Source: an uncultured Synergistales bacterium
GTDB taxonomy: Bacteria > Synergistota > Synergistia > Synergistales > Aminobacteriaceae
Assembly: GCA_905233565.1 (NCBI GenBank)
Contig: CAJOCL010000002.1
Span: 79,988 to 143,987, forward strand
Direction of reading: 5' to 3'
Length of the DNA stretch: 64,000 bases
The notes under the pieces: generated by a model
What the model saw: the letters and a program-made list of their open reading frames with translations, nothing else
Database searches by the model: none
Told to the model about the DNA's origin: nothing
Translations under genes and position numbers: made by a program
Shown: piece after piece, positions 52,367-61,332 of the stretch
Layout: each line of letters opens with the position of its first letter
How positions within the stretch are numbered: the first letter of the stretch is position 1

Positions 52367-53122
52367 TCACTTCCCGAGCAGTGCCGCGCCGATTGCGCCG
52401 GCAAATCTGGCATCGCTGCACGTTCTTACTTCACTGCCGAGAGTTCCGCCGAGTTTTTCAACGAGTAACGGACATTCGCAGAAACCGCCCGTAAGATAAT
52501 AACCGCCTGAGACGCTTTTACGGCTTACGAGTGTTGAAACTTTCGAGACAACTGAGCCGACAGCACCGCAGGCAATATCTTCGCGGGGAGTACCTAGACC
52601 CATCAGGCTTACGATTTCGCTTTCAGCAAATACGGTACACATTGACGAGATTTTTATCTCGTGTCCTTTTTCAGCCATTGAAAAAAATTCCTGAAGAGTT
52701 ACGCCCATTCTGTTGGCCATGACTTCCAAGAATTTCCCTGTTCCTGCCGAACATTTATCATTCATGACGAAATCGACAACTTTACCCCTGCTTAGAACAA
52801 TAACTTTTGTATCCTGACCGCCGATGTCTATAACCGTTAAATTTTCACCGCCCAAGAAAGCTGCACCCTTACCGTGACATGTAATTTCAGTCAAAGTGCT
52901 GTCAGCGTAAGGCACTGAAACACGGCCGTAACCCGTTGCAGTAATTTTAAGTTCTTCCCTTGAATATCCGTGAGATAAGAGCCAGGTTAATAAATCGTCA
53001 GCCGTCTGCCTGCTGTTCCAGCCTGAAGGCATTAACTTACGGTCAATAATCCGCGACTTGTCATCACTTAGAATTACGGCCTTTGCAGCCGTTGAGCCTA
53101 TATCTATTCCAACGTATAACAT
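52367..53122 (-). CDS. Acyl-CoA dehydratase activase (BadF/BcrA/HgdC type ATPase)
   Basis: 251 residues of the ASKHA fold. VGIDIGSTAAKAVIL and VIDIGGQDTKVIVL are the phosphate loops, DFVMNDKCSAGTGKFLEVMA and KISSMCTVFAESEIVSLMGLG carry the two cysteines that hold the dimer-bridging [4Fe-4S] cluster, and YYLTGGF and CSDARFAGAIGAALLG complete the family. It fires electrons into the partner reductase using ATP. It is coupled to yedF (TGATG) and lies before the HgdB-like and double-cubane genes. Confidence 0.95.
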   Translation of the reverse strand: MLYVGIDIGSTAAKAVILSDDKSRIIDRKLMPSGWNSRQTADDLLTWLLSHGYSREELKITATGYGRVSVPYADSTLTEITCHGKGAAFLGGENLTVIDIGGQDTKVIVLSRGKVVDFVMNDKCSAGTGKFLEVMANRMGVTLQEFFSMAEKGHEIKISSMCTVFAESEIVSLMGLGTPREDIACGAVGSVVSKVSTLVSRKSVSGGYYLTGGFCECPLLVEKLGGTLGSEVRTCSDARFAGAIGAALLGK

Positions 53123-53706
53123 CAGAATATCAGGGTGTTATCTGCTCCCGTGATCATTTCCATAATCTCAAACATATTTGAGATTGTTCCGACCGCAACT
53201 TTATCGGTGATATTAAAGTGAGTTGTGCATGTTCCGCAGACAAGTATTTTAGTTCCGGCCTTCTCAAGTTCCCTGATGTACTCACAGGCTGAAGACTCAG
53301 GGAGAACGAGTTTAACGCCCTCATTCATGAAAGCCATGACGGCAGGACGGCGCGAAAGTTTTGAAATACAGCCGAGAAAAGCCTTCATCAGGACTTCGCC
53401 GAGTTCCTTGTCATTTCCGCCTAAAACATCGTGGGCTATGAGGATTGCTAAAAGCTCATCACGCGGCTTTGACGGGGTTACTTCCCCTGATGCTGATTTC
53501 TTGGCGGTTAACCTGCGTTCCTGAGTGCCGGAAATGCGTTCAAGTTCGACCGTGTAGCCCTTTCCCTGAAGCAGGCGCGTAACGTTTGAAACGGCGATGT
53601 CGTTGTCGACAGAAACTTCGATCTCAGCTGCGCCCTTTTCGATTTCAGCTTTCGTCATTATGACGGGTTCGGGGCATAATTTGCCCATAGCATTAACTTT
53701 TACCAT
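53122..53706 (-). CDS. yedF: YedF-type TusA-DsrE fusion (sulfurtransferase-like selenium metabolism protein)
   Basis: 194 residues. The N-terminal TusA/SirA-like domain has KVNAMGKLCPEPVIMTKAEIEKG with the CPEP motif, and GAAEIEVSVDNDIAVSNVTRLLQGKGYTVEL. After a linker, a DsrE-like domain (LLAILIAHDVLGGNDKELGEVLMKAFLGCIS) ends with KILVCGTCTTHFN. That fusion is the YedF type, frequently clustered with selenium genes; selD and selA are not in the window. It is first in the operon with activase, HgdB-like, double-cubane and DUF3343 genes. AGGAGG sits 11 nt before the ATG and could pair with an upstream CTCC. Confidence 0.9.
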   Translation of the reverse strand: MVKVNAMGKLCPEPVIMTKAEIEKGAAEIEVSVDNDIAVSNVTRLLQGKGYTVELERISGTQERRLTAKKSASGEVTPSKPRDELLAILIAHDVLGGNDKELGEVLMKAFLGCISKLSRRPAVMAFMNEGVKLVLPESSACEYIRELEKAGTKILVCGTCTTHFNITDKVAVGTISNMFEIMEMITGADNTLIF

Positions 53707-53770
53707 TTGAAAGAAAACCTCCTGTGTTAATCCGGGAGTTTTTTAATTTATGCAGATGCAAAGGAAATGT

Positions 53771-53799
53771 ATATCAGTGTCAGTAAATGAGTACGTCAA
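53771..53799 (-). promoter_or_regulatory. Possible promoter of the yedF operon
   Basis: On the minus strand TTGACG, 17 bp, TGATAT, ending 65 nt upstream of the yedF ATG. The -10 box is weak (3 of 6). The rest of 53707-53930 shows no gene; TGCA-N6-TGCA flanks the -35 side. Confidence 0.3.
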
Positions 53800-53930
53800 T
53801 ATGCAGTCCCGTGCATTTTTTAATTTTTCAGGTGAAATATAGAAACTGCATAAACTTTTGAGTACTCCTCTTGGAAAAATTTTATTATGTTTGAGATTTT
53901 AGCATTAAAATGAAGTTTTTTGATATAACG

Positions 53931-53972
53931 CAAAAAATTATCCCCCTCCGTTATTATTTCGGAAAGGGATAT
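53931..53972 (-). terminator. Intrinsic terminator of the decayed znu locus
   Basis: On the minus strand ATCCCTTTCCG pairs with CGGAGGGGGAT around AAATAATAA, followed by AATTTTTTG, just after the exported-protein ORF. Confidence 0.8.
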
Positions 53973-53984
53973 TTTTATTCTACA

Positions 53985-54275
53985 TTAATTCAGCATCAGC
54001 AAGGCGGCAGAATAGCACACGGAACCGTCCATTATGATTACGCCGTAATAGTCCTTTCCAGTCTCGTCATCATGGACTGAATCGCAGTAGCCCTGAACTT
54101 TTATGATTTTCCCCTCATATTCCGGTGGATTGCACATAACGTTAAACAGTCCTGAATATGCCATCACGCCGCTTAATTTCGTCAGGTCAATATCCGGCTT
54201 CATTCCTGCACCGTATGACGCTGAGAACATGAACATAATAACAATTAAAAGTGAACATAAAAATTTTTTTGTCAT
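53985..54275 (-). CDS. Small exported protein of the zinc-uptake locus, apparently shortened at the C-terminus
   Basis: 96 residues with signal peptide MTKKFLCSLLIVIMFMFSASYG. The mature part DIDLTKLSGVMAYSGLFNVMCNPPEYEGKIIKVQGYCDSVHDDETGKDYYGVIIMDGSVC resembles small exported proteins that I recall beside zinc ABC transporters, in which the C-terminus continues as a cysteine-containing ACCSQGIEF-like stretch. Here it ends in YSAALLMLN. I treat shortening as likely but unproven. Function unknown. It sits 5 nt after the znuB remnant. Confidence 0.55.
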   Translation of the reverse strand: MTKKFLCSLLIVIMFMFSASYGAGMKPDIDLTKLSGVMAYSGLFNVMCNPPEYEGKIIKVQGYCDSVHDDETGKDYYGVIIMDGSVCYSAALLMLN

Positions 54276-54280
54276 GACAA

Positions 54281-54738
54281 TTATTGCCTCCTCAAAATTT
54301 TACCTGCAAGAAAAAATATCCCGAACATAAGCATATCGGCAGCTACTATCGTTGAACCTACAGGAGTACCGGAAAGTATTGACACTATCATTCCGAAGAG
54401 CGAACAAAAAACTGAAAGTATTGCGGAACTTAGAGTTACGGCCAGAAAGCTCCTGAATACGCGCATTGATGAGAGCGCAGGAAATATAACTAACGCCGAA
54501 ATCAGCAGCGACCCCGCAAGTTTCATTGAAAGAACGATAACTACTGCTATTGTTACGGCTATGATTAAGCTGCATATTTTAGCGTTGATTCCGCAGACAC
54601 CGGCGAAATCCTCATCAAACGTTACGGCGAATATCCTGTTATAGAAAAACACGAACATTCTTACGGTTATGACTGAAAGAATGATATTGCATTTCTTACG
54701 AACGGAAATTGAAAATACATGATCAAAGTTTCAAGCAT
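54281..54738 (-). pseudogene. znuB: znuB remnant: zinc ABC transporter permease with internal deletion
   Basis: The 5' part is intact from ATG 54738 (MLETLIMYFQFPFVRNAIS, the normal ZnuB start overlapping the znuC end) but runs to a stop within a few codons. In another frame the C-terminal half resumes as SVITVRMFVFFYNRIFAVTFDEDFAGVCGINAK and continues to the normal end (LMFGIFFLAGKILRRQ). About 120-130 codons expected in the middle are missing. The ORF track lists only the 125-residue C-terminal frame. No functional permease could be made. Confidence 0.8.
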
Positions 54739-55180
54739 TTTTATTACCCTTTCCAAGTTCAAGAACACGGCTTGAATATTTCAGTGCCTCGCCGGTATCA
54801 TGAGAAATCATTATCACCGTTACGCCCGAATCATTCAGCTCTTTTATAACCCCGTAAAATTCCGAGCTTGAATCAGGATCAAGACCGGCAACAGGCTCAT
54901 CAAGGAATAAAATTTTTCCCGCCGCACATAATGAACGCGCTAACAAAACTCTTTGACGCTGTCCGCCCGATAATTCCCTGTAACACATGGAGGCTAAATC
55001 AGAAATATTCATTTTTTTCATGGCCTCAAGTGCTTTATTCTTTTCGTTCTTTCCGTAGAACGGACGGAAGCCGCATTTCCCAAGACAGCCTGAAATCACC
55101 ACTTCCATTACTGACGCAGGGAAATCCTTCTGAAGTTCATTCTGTTGAGGAACGTAACCTATCCTGAAAGAGGGGGGCAA
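54731..55180 (-). pseudogene. znuC: znuC remnant: zinc ABC transporter ATPase without Walker A
   Basis: 149 residues covering only the later part of the ATPase: FRIGYVPQQNELQKDFPASVMEVVISGCLG (Q-loop region), signature YRELSGGQRQRVLLARSLC, Walker B ILFLDEPVAGLDPDSS and switch MISHDTGEAL. The first 75 or so residues with the Walker A P-loop are absent; instead the frame is joined to the shortened znuA. Without the P-loop it cannot bind ATP. The end overlaps the znuB start as in intact operons. Confidence 0.85.
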
Positions 55181-56058
55181 ATGTCCTTCATTGCCGATGA
55201 CTGCATGGAGTCAAGAACAAGAATACGCTGATTTTTAGCCTTTGTTGAAGATATTACGGTCTGGGCGATTTTGTGTCTTGTCCCGTCAATCGTCAGAACA
55301 CAGGGAAGTGAAAGCTCATCGGCTTTCTTTGCCAGGAATATTACAGTTTCAAAACTTGCCTCGCTCTCTGCCGAACAGCCCGAAAATGCAGCGTAATATT
55401 TCAGCCCGTAATCGTCAGTTAAATATCTGAATGGGAATCTGTCGCCGAAAAGTATAACTTTCCTTTTTGAATTTTCGATGGTTTCAGCGTAAGACTTGTC
55501 GAGATTTGAAAGTTCACGAATGTAATTCTCAAGGTTTGCCGTGAATATATTTTTGTTTTTCGGATCAAGTCCGCAGAGAACTTCAGAAATTTTACGGCAG
55601 GTGATGACGGCATTTTTCAGCGATAACCATACATGTTCATCAGGCTCTTCGTGTTCATGCTCTTCATGTTCATGTCCGTGTTCGTGTTCCATACCCTCGA
55701 CGATCTCTTCAGGTTTCACGGAATCGCCGAGAACGTCAAGAAGATTGATGACTTTCGGCCCGTTCGGAGCTATATTTTTCAGGACATCGTCGGCCCATTC
55801 GTCAGACTCTCCGCCGACATAGATAAATAAATCGCATGATGAAATTTTCACAATATCCTGAGCTGAAGGCTGGAAGCTGTGAAGGTCGACGCCGCTGTCA
55901 AGCAGAAGAGTTATTGATGTTCCCGTACCTGCTGAAATTTCGCGCACCCAGTCATAAACCGGGAATATAGTAGCGACAACGGAAGCTGCAGAGCATTGAC
56001 CGGCAAAAAGCCACACCGAAATCAACAGAGCAGTCAATAACTGATATATTTTCCTCAT
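55159..56058 (-). pseudogene. znuA: znuA remnant: zinc-binding protein truncated at the C-terminus
   Basis: From ATG 56058 (RKIYQLLTALLISVWLFAGQCSA signal peptide) the protein is a standard zinc SBP: SVVATIFPVYDWVREISAGTG, LLDSGVDLHSFQPSAQD, the His-rich loop EHEHGHEHEEHEHEEPDEHVWLS, and VILFGDRFPFRYLTDDYGLKYYAAFSGCS. It reads normally to ILVLDSMQSSAMKD and then breaks into ICPPLSG, fused by deletion to znuC; about 25-30 C-terminal residues of the family are missing. All metal ligands seen are present, so it might still bind zinc. Confidence 0.8.
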
Positions 56059-56136
56059 AATAATAATCAAACCCCTTTAATTTATAGATATAGATTGAAT
56101 TTTTTTTGCTGAATGCTTATGAGTTATTAATTAAAT

Positions 56137-56427
56137 TTAATCTGAGAGTTTGACTTTGAGGGTTATTAACGTGCTGTGAGCCGTGAAGCAGATAACCTGA
56201 ACGATAATTAATGCTGCAATGAATGACGCATTAGAGGCGGATTTCAGATTTTCGGGCGGAAATGAAAACTGCCTGAATATACTGCCGCAGAGCGCAATAC
56301 ATGAACACACGGGGCAGTCATCACCGATACAGTCGTGTTCTGTCTCAAGAATGATGAATGCTGCTGAAAATATCAGCGATGAAAATAATATTGCTGCCGT
56401 AAGTAATGCTAATATCCGCTTTAACAT
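56137..56427 (-). CDS. Small membrane protein upstream of the znu locus, Cys-rich loop
   Basis: About 96 residues from ATG 56427 (LKRILALLTAAILFSSLIFSAAFII). Two hydrophobic segments flank an extracytoplasmic loop with HDCIGDDCPVCSCIALC, a Cys/His pattern that could bind metal. I do not recognise a named family, but small proteins of this design occur before zinc-transporter genes in other anaerobes (from memory). No ribosome-binding site is seen; a TATAAT lies 7 nt upstream of the ATG, so it may be leaderless. It has the same direction as znuA, 79 nt apart. Confidence 0.6.
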   Translation of the reverse strand: MLKRILALLTAAILFSSLIFSAAFIILETEHDCIGDDCPVCSCIALCGSIFRQFSFPPENLKSASNASFIAALIIVQVICFTAHSTLITLKVKLSD

Positions 56428-56571
56428 GGCCGTAATTATATCGCAAAAAATCACTTTTTATGAGATAATGCACGTCATAAATTAAGATCCATTCATTTAG
56501 ATAGAAATTCTTGCAGGTGGTCAGTTTCGCCCGTCTGCTTATAAAACCGGAAAGGAGTTCAGATTATCATC

Positions 56572-58332
56572 ATGATTCAAAGACTACACAGAAGCGACTT
56601 AGGCAACTCACTTAGGACGCTGATGGAAAACGATCCAGCTTTCCGCCCCGTAGCCTATTTTTCAATGGAAGTCGGGCTTAAAGAGTCAATCCCCACTTAT
56701 TCAGGCGGTCTGGGTGTTCTGGCTGGCGATATTCTCAAAAGTGCGGCCGATTTAGGGGTTCCTATGGCAGGTGTTACGCTCTTGTACCGAAAGGGATATT
56801 TTGTTCAGGAGTTCAACGACAACGATTGGCAGATGGAAAAACCGGTCGTATGGGATCCTTCAAAGGAATTAACGCTGCTTCCGAACAGAATATCAATAAC
56901 GATTCAGGGTCGTGAAATTCAAGTCGGCGCATGGGTATATGAGTGCATCGGCGCAACGGGCTATCCGCTGCCGATATATTTCCTTGATACTGATTTTGAG
57001 CCTAATCATCCTGATGACAGGAAATTATGCTGGTATCTTTACGGCGGCGACAACCGTTACAGGCTTTGTCAGGAGTTTATACTCGGTGTCGGCGGCCTTA
57101 GGATGCTGCGTGATTTAGGTTACATGAATATTGACACGTTCCACTTAAATGAAGGACATGCAGGTTTCCTTACTCTCGAGCTTATGCGCGAACTGGGATA
57201 TTATGATCCTGACAAAATACGCGAACAGGTAGTTTTCACGACACATACACCGGTCCCGGCCGGACATGATTATTTTGAATTTGGAATGATCGATCAGGTT
57301 TTCCCTGATGACGCAAGGCACACTATTCACAGAATGATGCCCGATGTTCCCGGCGTTTCAATGACAGATTTAGGCCTGCGCTACAGCCGTTACGTGAACG
57401 GAGTTGCAAAGAAACACGCCGAAGTCAGCAACGCAATGTTCAAAATGGAGACTGTTGACTGGATAACTAACGGCATTCACCCGACAACCTGGATAAGTTC
57501 AGGAATGCGGAAGCTGTATAACAAGCATATTCCGGGCTGGGAATTGGATCCTGGCCGTCTCGTTCAGGCTCTGACAATTCCAAAAGAAGAAGTATGGTCA
57601 GCACATCAGGCATCAAAACTCAGGCTGTTTGCGCGTGTCCTTGAGACTAACGGGATAATGCTCGATCCGAATGTATTAACGCTCGGATTCGCAAGACGCG
57701 CTGCAACGTATAAGAGGGCTGATTTGCTGCTCACTGACATTGACAGGCTCAAGAAAATTGTCGCAAAGAATAAAGTTCAGTTCATATTTGCGGGAAAATC
57801 ACACCCTGCAGACAACGGCGGAAAAGCACTTCTCCAGAAAATCCGGAAGGCATCACGCGAATTAAAAGGCAACGTTACGATCGTTTTCATTGACAATTAC
57901 AACATGGAAATAGCATCGCTCCTTACACAGGGCGTTGATGTCTGGCTCAATAATCCCATAAGACCCAGAGAGGCAAGCGGAACTTCAGGAATGAAGTGCG
58001 CAATGAACGGAATAATGAACTTCAGCGTTCTTGACGGCTGGTGGATTGAAGGCTGGGTCGAAGATGTTACGGGCTGGTCAATAGGCCCCGAACCTTCAGA
58101 GGCTGAGGCAAAAGATGCAAATTCAAACTCTCACTATGATGAAAATCTCGATGCCGTTGACCTGTACGACAAACTCGAAAATAAAGTAATACCCACGTAT
58201 TATGATAATCATGAAAAGTGGGTCGACATGATGAGACATACGATAGCCCTTGATGCAAGTTTCTTCAACACTCACAGGGTAGTACACGAATATGCCTCAA
58301 AAGCATACTCGATTGACTTCAGGGGAATGTAG
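56572..58332 (+). CDS. glgP: Alpha-glucan (glycogen) phosphorylase, short form
   Basis: 586 residues, the compact form of bacterial and archaeal alpha-glucan phosphorylases. VAYFSMEVGLKESIPTYSGGLGVLAGDILKSAADLG opens the protein; FHLNEGHAGFLTLELMREL, FTTHTPVPAGHD, WITNGIHPTTWIS and REASGTSGMKCAMNGIMNFSVLDGWW (with the PLP-binding lysine of GTSGMK) are family blocks. It releases glucose-1-phosphate from glycogen in the cytoplasm. It is first of glgP-glgA-glgC; glgB (branching enzyme) is not in the window. Confidence 0.95.
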   Translation: MIQRLHRSDLGNSLRTLMENDPAFRPVAYFSMEVGLKESIPTYSGGLGVLAGDILKSAADLGVPMAGVTLLYRKGYFVQEFNDNDWQMEKPVVWDPSKELTLLPNRISITIQGREIQVGAWVYECIGATGYPLPIYFLDTDFEPNHPDDRKLCWYLYGGDNRYRLCQEFILGVGGLRMLRDLGYMNIDTFHLNEGHAGFLTLELMRELGYYDPDKIREQVVFTTHTPVPAGHDYFEFGMIDQVFPDDARHTIHRMMPDVPGVSMTDLGLRYSRYVNGVAKKHAEVSNAMFKMETVDWITNGIHPTTWISSGMRKLYNKHIPGWELDPGRLVQALTIPKEEVWSAHQASKLRLFARVLETNGIMLDPNVLTLGFARRAATYKRADLLLTDIDRLKKIVAKNKVQFIFAGKSHPADNGGKALLQKIRKASRELKGNVTIVFIDNYNMEIASLLTQGVDVWLNNPIRPREASGTSGMKCAMNGIMNFSVLDGWWIEGWVEDVTGWSIGPEPSEAEAKDANSNSHYDENLDAVDLYDKLENKVIPTYYDNHEKWVDMMRHTIALDASFFNTHRVVHEYASKAYSIDFRGM

Positions 58333-58385
58333 TATATTAATAATATTTTTAATCTAAGTAGTGAAAGGAATGTAGTTTATCAGCA

Positions 58386-59846
58386 ATGACGAAAAGCGGT
58401 AGTGCTGTAAAAGTATTGTTCGTAACAACGGAACTTGCCCCTTTCTCAAAAGTAGGCGGGCTTGGTGACGTTGCAGGTTCACTGCCCAAAGCACTGCGTC
58501 AGGCAGGGGTAGATGTCCGCGTTGTAACTCCTGCATGGCCGGGCGTTCTTGAAAGGGCAGCGGCTTCAGGCCTCAAAACTACGACACTGAAGACAAAAGT
58601 ATATGCTGCGTATGACTGGCGTATACATTCGGCAAATGTCATAAAAGCTGAAGTTAAGGGCGTACCTACGTATTTCCTTAAGGCTGAAGATTATACGGGT
58701 GATATGTATCCTTCACAGCTCAATTTCTGGACAGCTTCACCGTTTGCCGTTTTCTGTATGCAGGCACTTGAGCTTAAAGACGCTATCGAATGGGAACCGG
58801 ATATATACCACTGCCATGACTGGACATCGGCGTTTCTTCCCTGTGCGCTTGCGTGGCACAGGCACTACAGGCAGTCAGGCGGAAAGAGCATAATGACTCT
58901 TCACAACGTAGCGTATCAGGGCATATTCGAGCCTTCACCGTTCCTTGAGGCTTCAGGTTTGGAACCTTGGAGCTTCAGTTCATCGACAATGGAATTTTAC
59001 GGACAGGTGAATTTGTTAAAAGGCGGAATAGTCGCAGCATCAGCCGTCAGCACGGTATCACCGACGTATGCGAACGAGATTCAGACTTATGAATCTACCC
59101 GTGAATTATCCGGGATACTTTACCAGCAAAGAAGCAAGCTCAGGGGAATACTGAACGGCCTTGATACGAAATTCTGGGATCCTTCGGGAGACAAGGAAAT
59201 TCCGGCAAAGTTCAGCATTAAAGATCTCAAAGGAAAAGCAGCCTGCAAAAGAGAACTTTTGTCGCGTGCAGGGTTCGACACGGAAACAGATGCGCCGGTT
59301 ATAGTATGTGTCAGCCGTCTTGTCGAACAGAAGGGCTTTGATATGGTCTTCAGCGCGGCGAATCAGATTGCGGAAACAGGGGCGAAACTGTTAATACTGG
59401 GTTCAGGAAATGACTGGATCGAGAACGGAATTATTCAGGCTGCAGAAGCAAACCCGCAGAGCATAAAATTATTCAGGGGATATGACGAGCCTTTATCGCA
59501 CCTGATGTATGCCGGCGGTGATATATTCCTTATGCCGTCAGTATTCGAGCCGTGCGGATTATCTCAGATGATTTCAATGAGATACGGAACTGTGCCGGTT
59601 GTCCGTGAAGTCGGCGGATTAAGGGATACTGTATTTGATGTCGACAGGCCGGAAGGCGGAAACGGATTCACTTTCCTTACGTGCGATGCTGAAGGTATGA
59701 TGTGGGCGCTGCGAAGGGCTGTTGACCGTTACAACAATGACAAAACGGCATGGAAAAAGATAATGCTTGAGGGAATGCGTGAAGATTTCACGTGGGATAA
59801 ATCGGCAGGTCTCTATAAGGACATGTACGAAGATTTAATGCAGTAA
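58386..59846 (+). CDS. glgA: Glycogen synthase (ADP-glucose, GT5)
   Basis: 486 residues. The ADP-glucose-binding KVGGLGDVAGSLPKALRQAG near residue 21 is diagnostic; ITLHNVAYQG appears as MTLHNVAYQGIFEPSPF, ILNGLDTKFWDPS follows, and the C-terminal half has CVSRLVEQKGFDMVF, LGSGNDWIENG and MPSVFEPCGLSQMISMRYGTVPVVREVGGLRDTVFD with the catalytic Glu of GT-B enzymes. It elongates glycogen from ADP-glucose made by GlgC. 53 nt separate it from glgP, so probably one operon. Confidence 0.97.
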   Translation: MTKSGSAVKVLFVTTELAPFSKVGGLGDVAGSLPKALRQAGVDVRVVTPAWPGVLERAAASGLKTTTLKTKVYAAYDWRIHSANVIKAEVKGVPTYFLKAEDYTGDMYPSQLNFWTASPFAVFCMQALELKDAIEWEPDIYHCHDWTSAFLPCALAWHRHYRQSGGKSIMTLHNVAYQGIFEPSPFLEASGLEPWSFSSSTMEFYGQVNLLKGGIVAASAVSTVSPTYANEIQTYESTRELSGILYQQRSKLRGILNGLDTKFWDPSGDKEIPAKFSIKDLKGKAACKRELLSRAGFDTETDAPVIVCVSRLVEQKGFDMVFSAANQIAETGAKLLILGSGNDWIENGIIQAAEANPQSIKLFRGYDEPLSHLMYAGGDIFLMPSVFEPCGLSQMISMRYGTVPVVREVGGLRDTVFDVDRPEGGNGFTFLTCDAEGMMWALRRAVDRYNNDKTAWKKIMLEGMREDFTWDKSAGLYKDMYEDLMQ

Positions 59847-59859
59847 AAGTGTGAATCAT

Positions 59860-59892
59860 ACCCCTTGTTATTATTTAATTATTTCAAGGGGT
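59860..59892. terminator. Stem-loop between glgA and glgC
   Basis: ACCCCTTG (59860-59867) pairs perfectly with CAAGGGGT (59885-59892). The following GTTGTTAC is not a true T-tract, so it may be a processing or attenuation hairpin rather than a strong terminator. Confidence 0.5.
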
Positions 59893-59926
59893 GTTGTTAC
59901 ATATAAAAGGAGGTTAAGTTTTTATT

Positions 59927-61255
59927 ATGTATACAGGCAAACACGGAAGAGTGTTAGGCATCGTTCTCGCGGGAGGCAAGGGCGAGAGGTTAATGCCGCT
60001 CACACGTTACCGCGCAAAACCTGCAGTTTACTTCGCCGCAAAGTACAGGATAATTGATTTTGCCCTCTCAAACCTCATTAACAGCGGAATTTACTCCGTT
60101 TACGTTCTCGTTCAGTTCAAGAGCCAGTCTCTGAATGAACACATTGAACGCGGCTGGCAGTTCGGGGGCGCAATGAGGGGCCGTGACTTCTTCGTAACTA
60201 CAATTCCGGCTCAGATGTGGAGCGGTGAACACTGGTTCCAGGGGACAGCGGACGCAGTATATCAGGCAAAGCACATGATAACGCGTTACAGGGCTGATAA
60301 AGTCTGTATCTTCGCAGCAGATCACATCTACAAAATGGACGTTGAGCAGATGCTCGCGTATCATGACGCTCAGCACGCCGATGTTACGATCGCCGCGAAC
60401 GTCGTACCTGTTTCGGACGCTACTGAGTTCGGCTGCATAAAGACCGACAAGAACGGCCGTATTGTTGAGTTCATGGAGAAGCCGAAGAATCCGCCTGAAA
60501 TTCCCGGAAAGCCCGGATTCAGCTATGTCTCAATGGGAAATTACGTTTTTAACCGCAAAGTCCTTGAAGAGGCACTCGATGACGACGCAATGAAGGAAGA
60601 GACAAGCCACGATTTCGGCAAGGACATAATCCCGGATCTTGTTGAACACGGAATGAAAGTCTGCGCTTATGACTTCTCGACAAACATACTTCCCCACCCG
60701 TCAGCAGAGACTGAACTTGTCCACCAGTGGAGAACTGATAAACCGTACTGGCGCGATGTAGGTACGCTGAAGGCTTACTGGCAGGCACATATGGAGCTTA
60801 TCGGCCATGAATCCGAAATGACGCTCTATAACCCCATGTGGCCGATCAGGACGGTATCTTACGGAGATCCCCCCTCATACTGCTACCCCGATAGCGGACA
60901 CCCCTGCAATATTAACAGGGTCATGCTCTCGGAAGGAAGCAGGATTTTCGGCGCGGACGTATCAAATTCAGTTTTGGCGCGCAACTGCCTTATTCAGGCC
61001 GGCAGCGTCGTCGAAGAAAGTATCATCGGCCATGATGTAGTAATCGGGCGTAACTGCCGCATAAAGCGCGCAATTATTGACGGCCATAACATCATCCCTG
61101 ACGGTACAGTAATCGGTGAAGACCCTGACGTTGACGCAAAGAATTACTACGTTGACCCGAAATCGGGGATCGTAGTTGCAGGAGTTCCAAAAGAACTTTA
61201 TCTGACCGGAAGCGACCAGATCGAAGAAGGCCAGAGCTGGGACACAATGGGCTAA
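59927..61255 (+). CDS. glgC: Glucose-1-phosphate adenylyltransferase
   Basis: 442 residues. VLGIVLAGGKGERLMPLTRYRAKPAVYFAAKYRIIDFALSNLINSGI contains the nucleotidyltransferase loop and allosteric residues, WFQGTADAVYQ, ADHIYKMD, EFMEKPKNPP (sugar-phosphate site) and YWRDVGTLKAYWQAHMEL follow, then a left-handed beta-helix (NSVLARNCLIQAGSVVEESIIGHDVVIG). It makes ADP-glucose, the committed glycogen step. Codons are more G/C-ending than in neighbouring genes, suggesting strong expression. AAGGAGG lies 13 nt upstream. Confidence 0.97.
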   Translation: MYTGKHGRVLGIVLAGGKGERLMPLTRYRAKPAVYFAAKYRIIDFALSNLINSGIYSVYVLVQFKSQSLNEHIERGWQFGGAMRGRDFFVTTIPAQMWSGEHWFQGTADAVYQAKHMITRYRADKVCIFAADHIYKMDVEQMLAYHDAQHADVTIAANVVPVSDATEFGCIKTDKNGRIVEFMEKPKNPPEIPGKPGFSYVSMGNYVFNRKVLEEALDDDAMKEETSHDFGKDIIPDLVEHGMKVCAYDFSTNILPHPSAETELVHQWRTDKPYWRDVGTLKAYWQAHMELIGHESEMTLYNPMWPIRTVSYGDPPSYCYPDSGHPCNINRVMLSEGSRIFGADVSNSVLARNCLIQAGSVVEESIIGHDVVIGRNCRIKRAIIDGHNIIPDGTVIGEDPDVDAKNYYVDPKSGIVVAGVPKELYLTGSDQIEEGQSWDTMG

Positions 61256-61285
61256 ATTAAAAAAGTTAAAGCTGTTACATAAACA

Positions 61286-61325
61286 AAGCACCTCCCTGAA
61301 TATTTTGGGGGGTGCTGTTTTTTTG
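61286..61325 (+). terminator. Strong intrinsic terminator of the glg operon
   Basis: AGCACCTCCC pairs with GGGGGGTGCT (G:T allowed), followed by GTTTTTTT. Confidence 0.9.
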
Positions 61326-61332
61326 CTGAATT

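Noticed and set aside
50028-53706. Selenocysteine (in-frame TGA) in the yedF operon
   Set aside because: All five frames are intact with cysteine codons at the motif positions; no in-frame TGA was needed.
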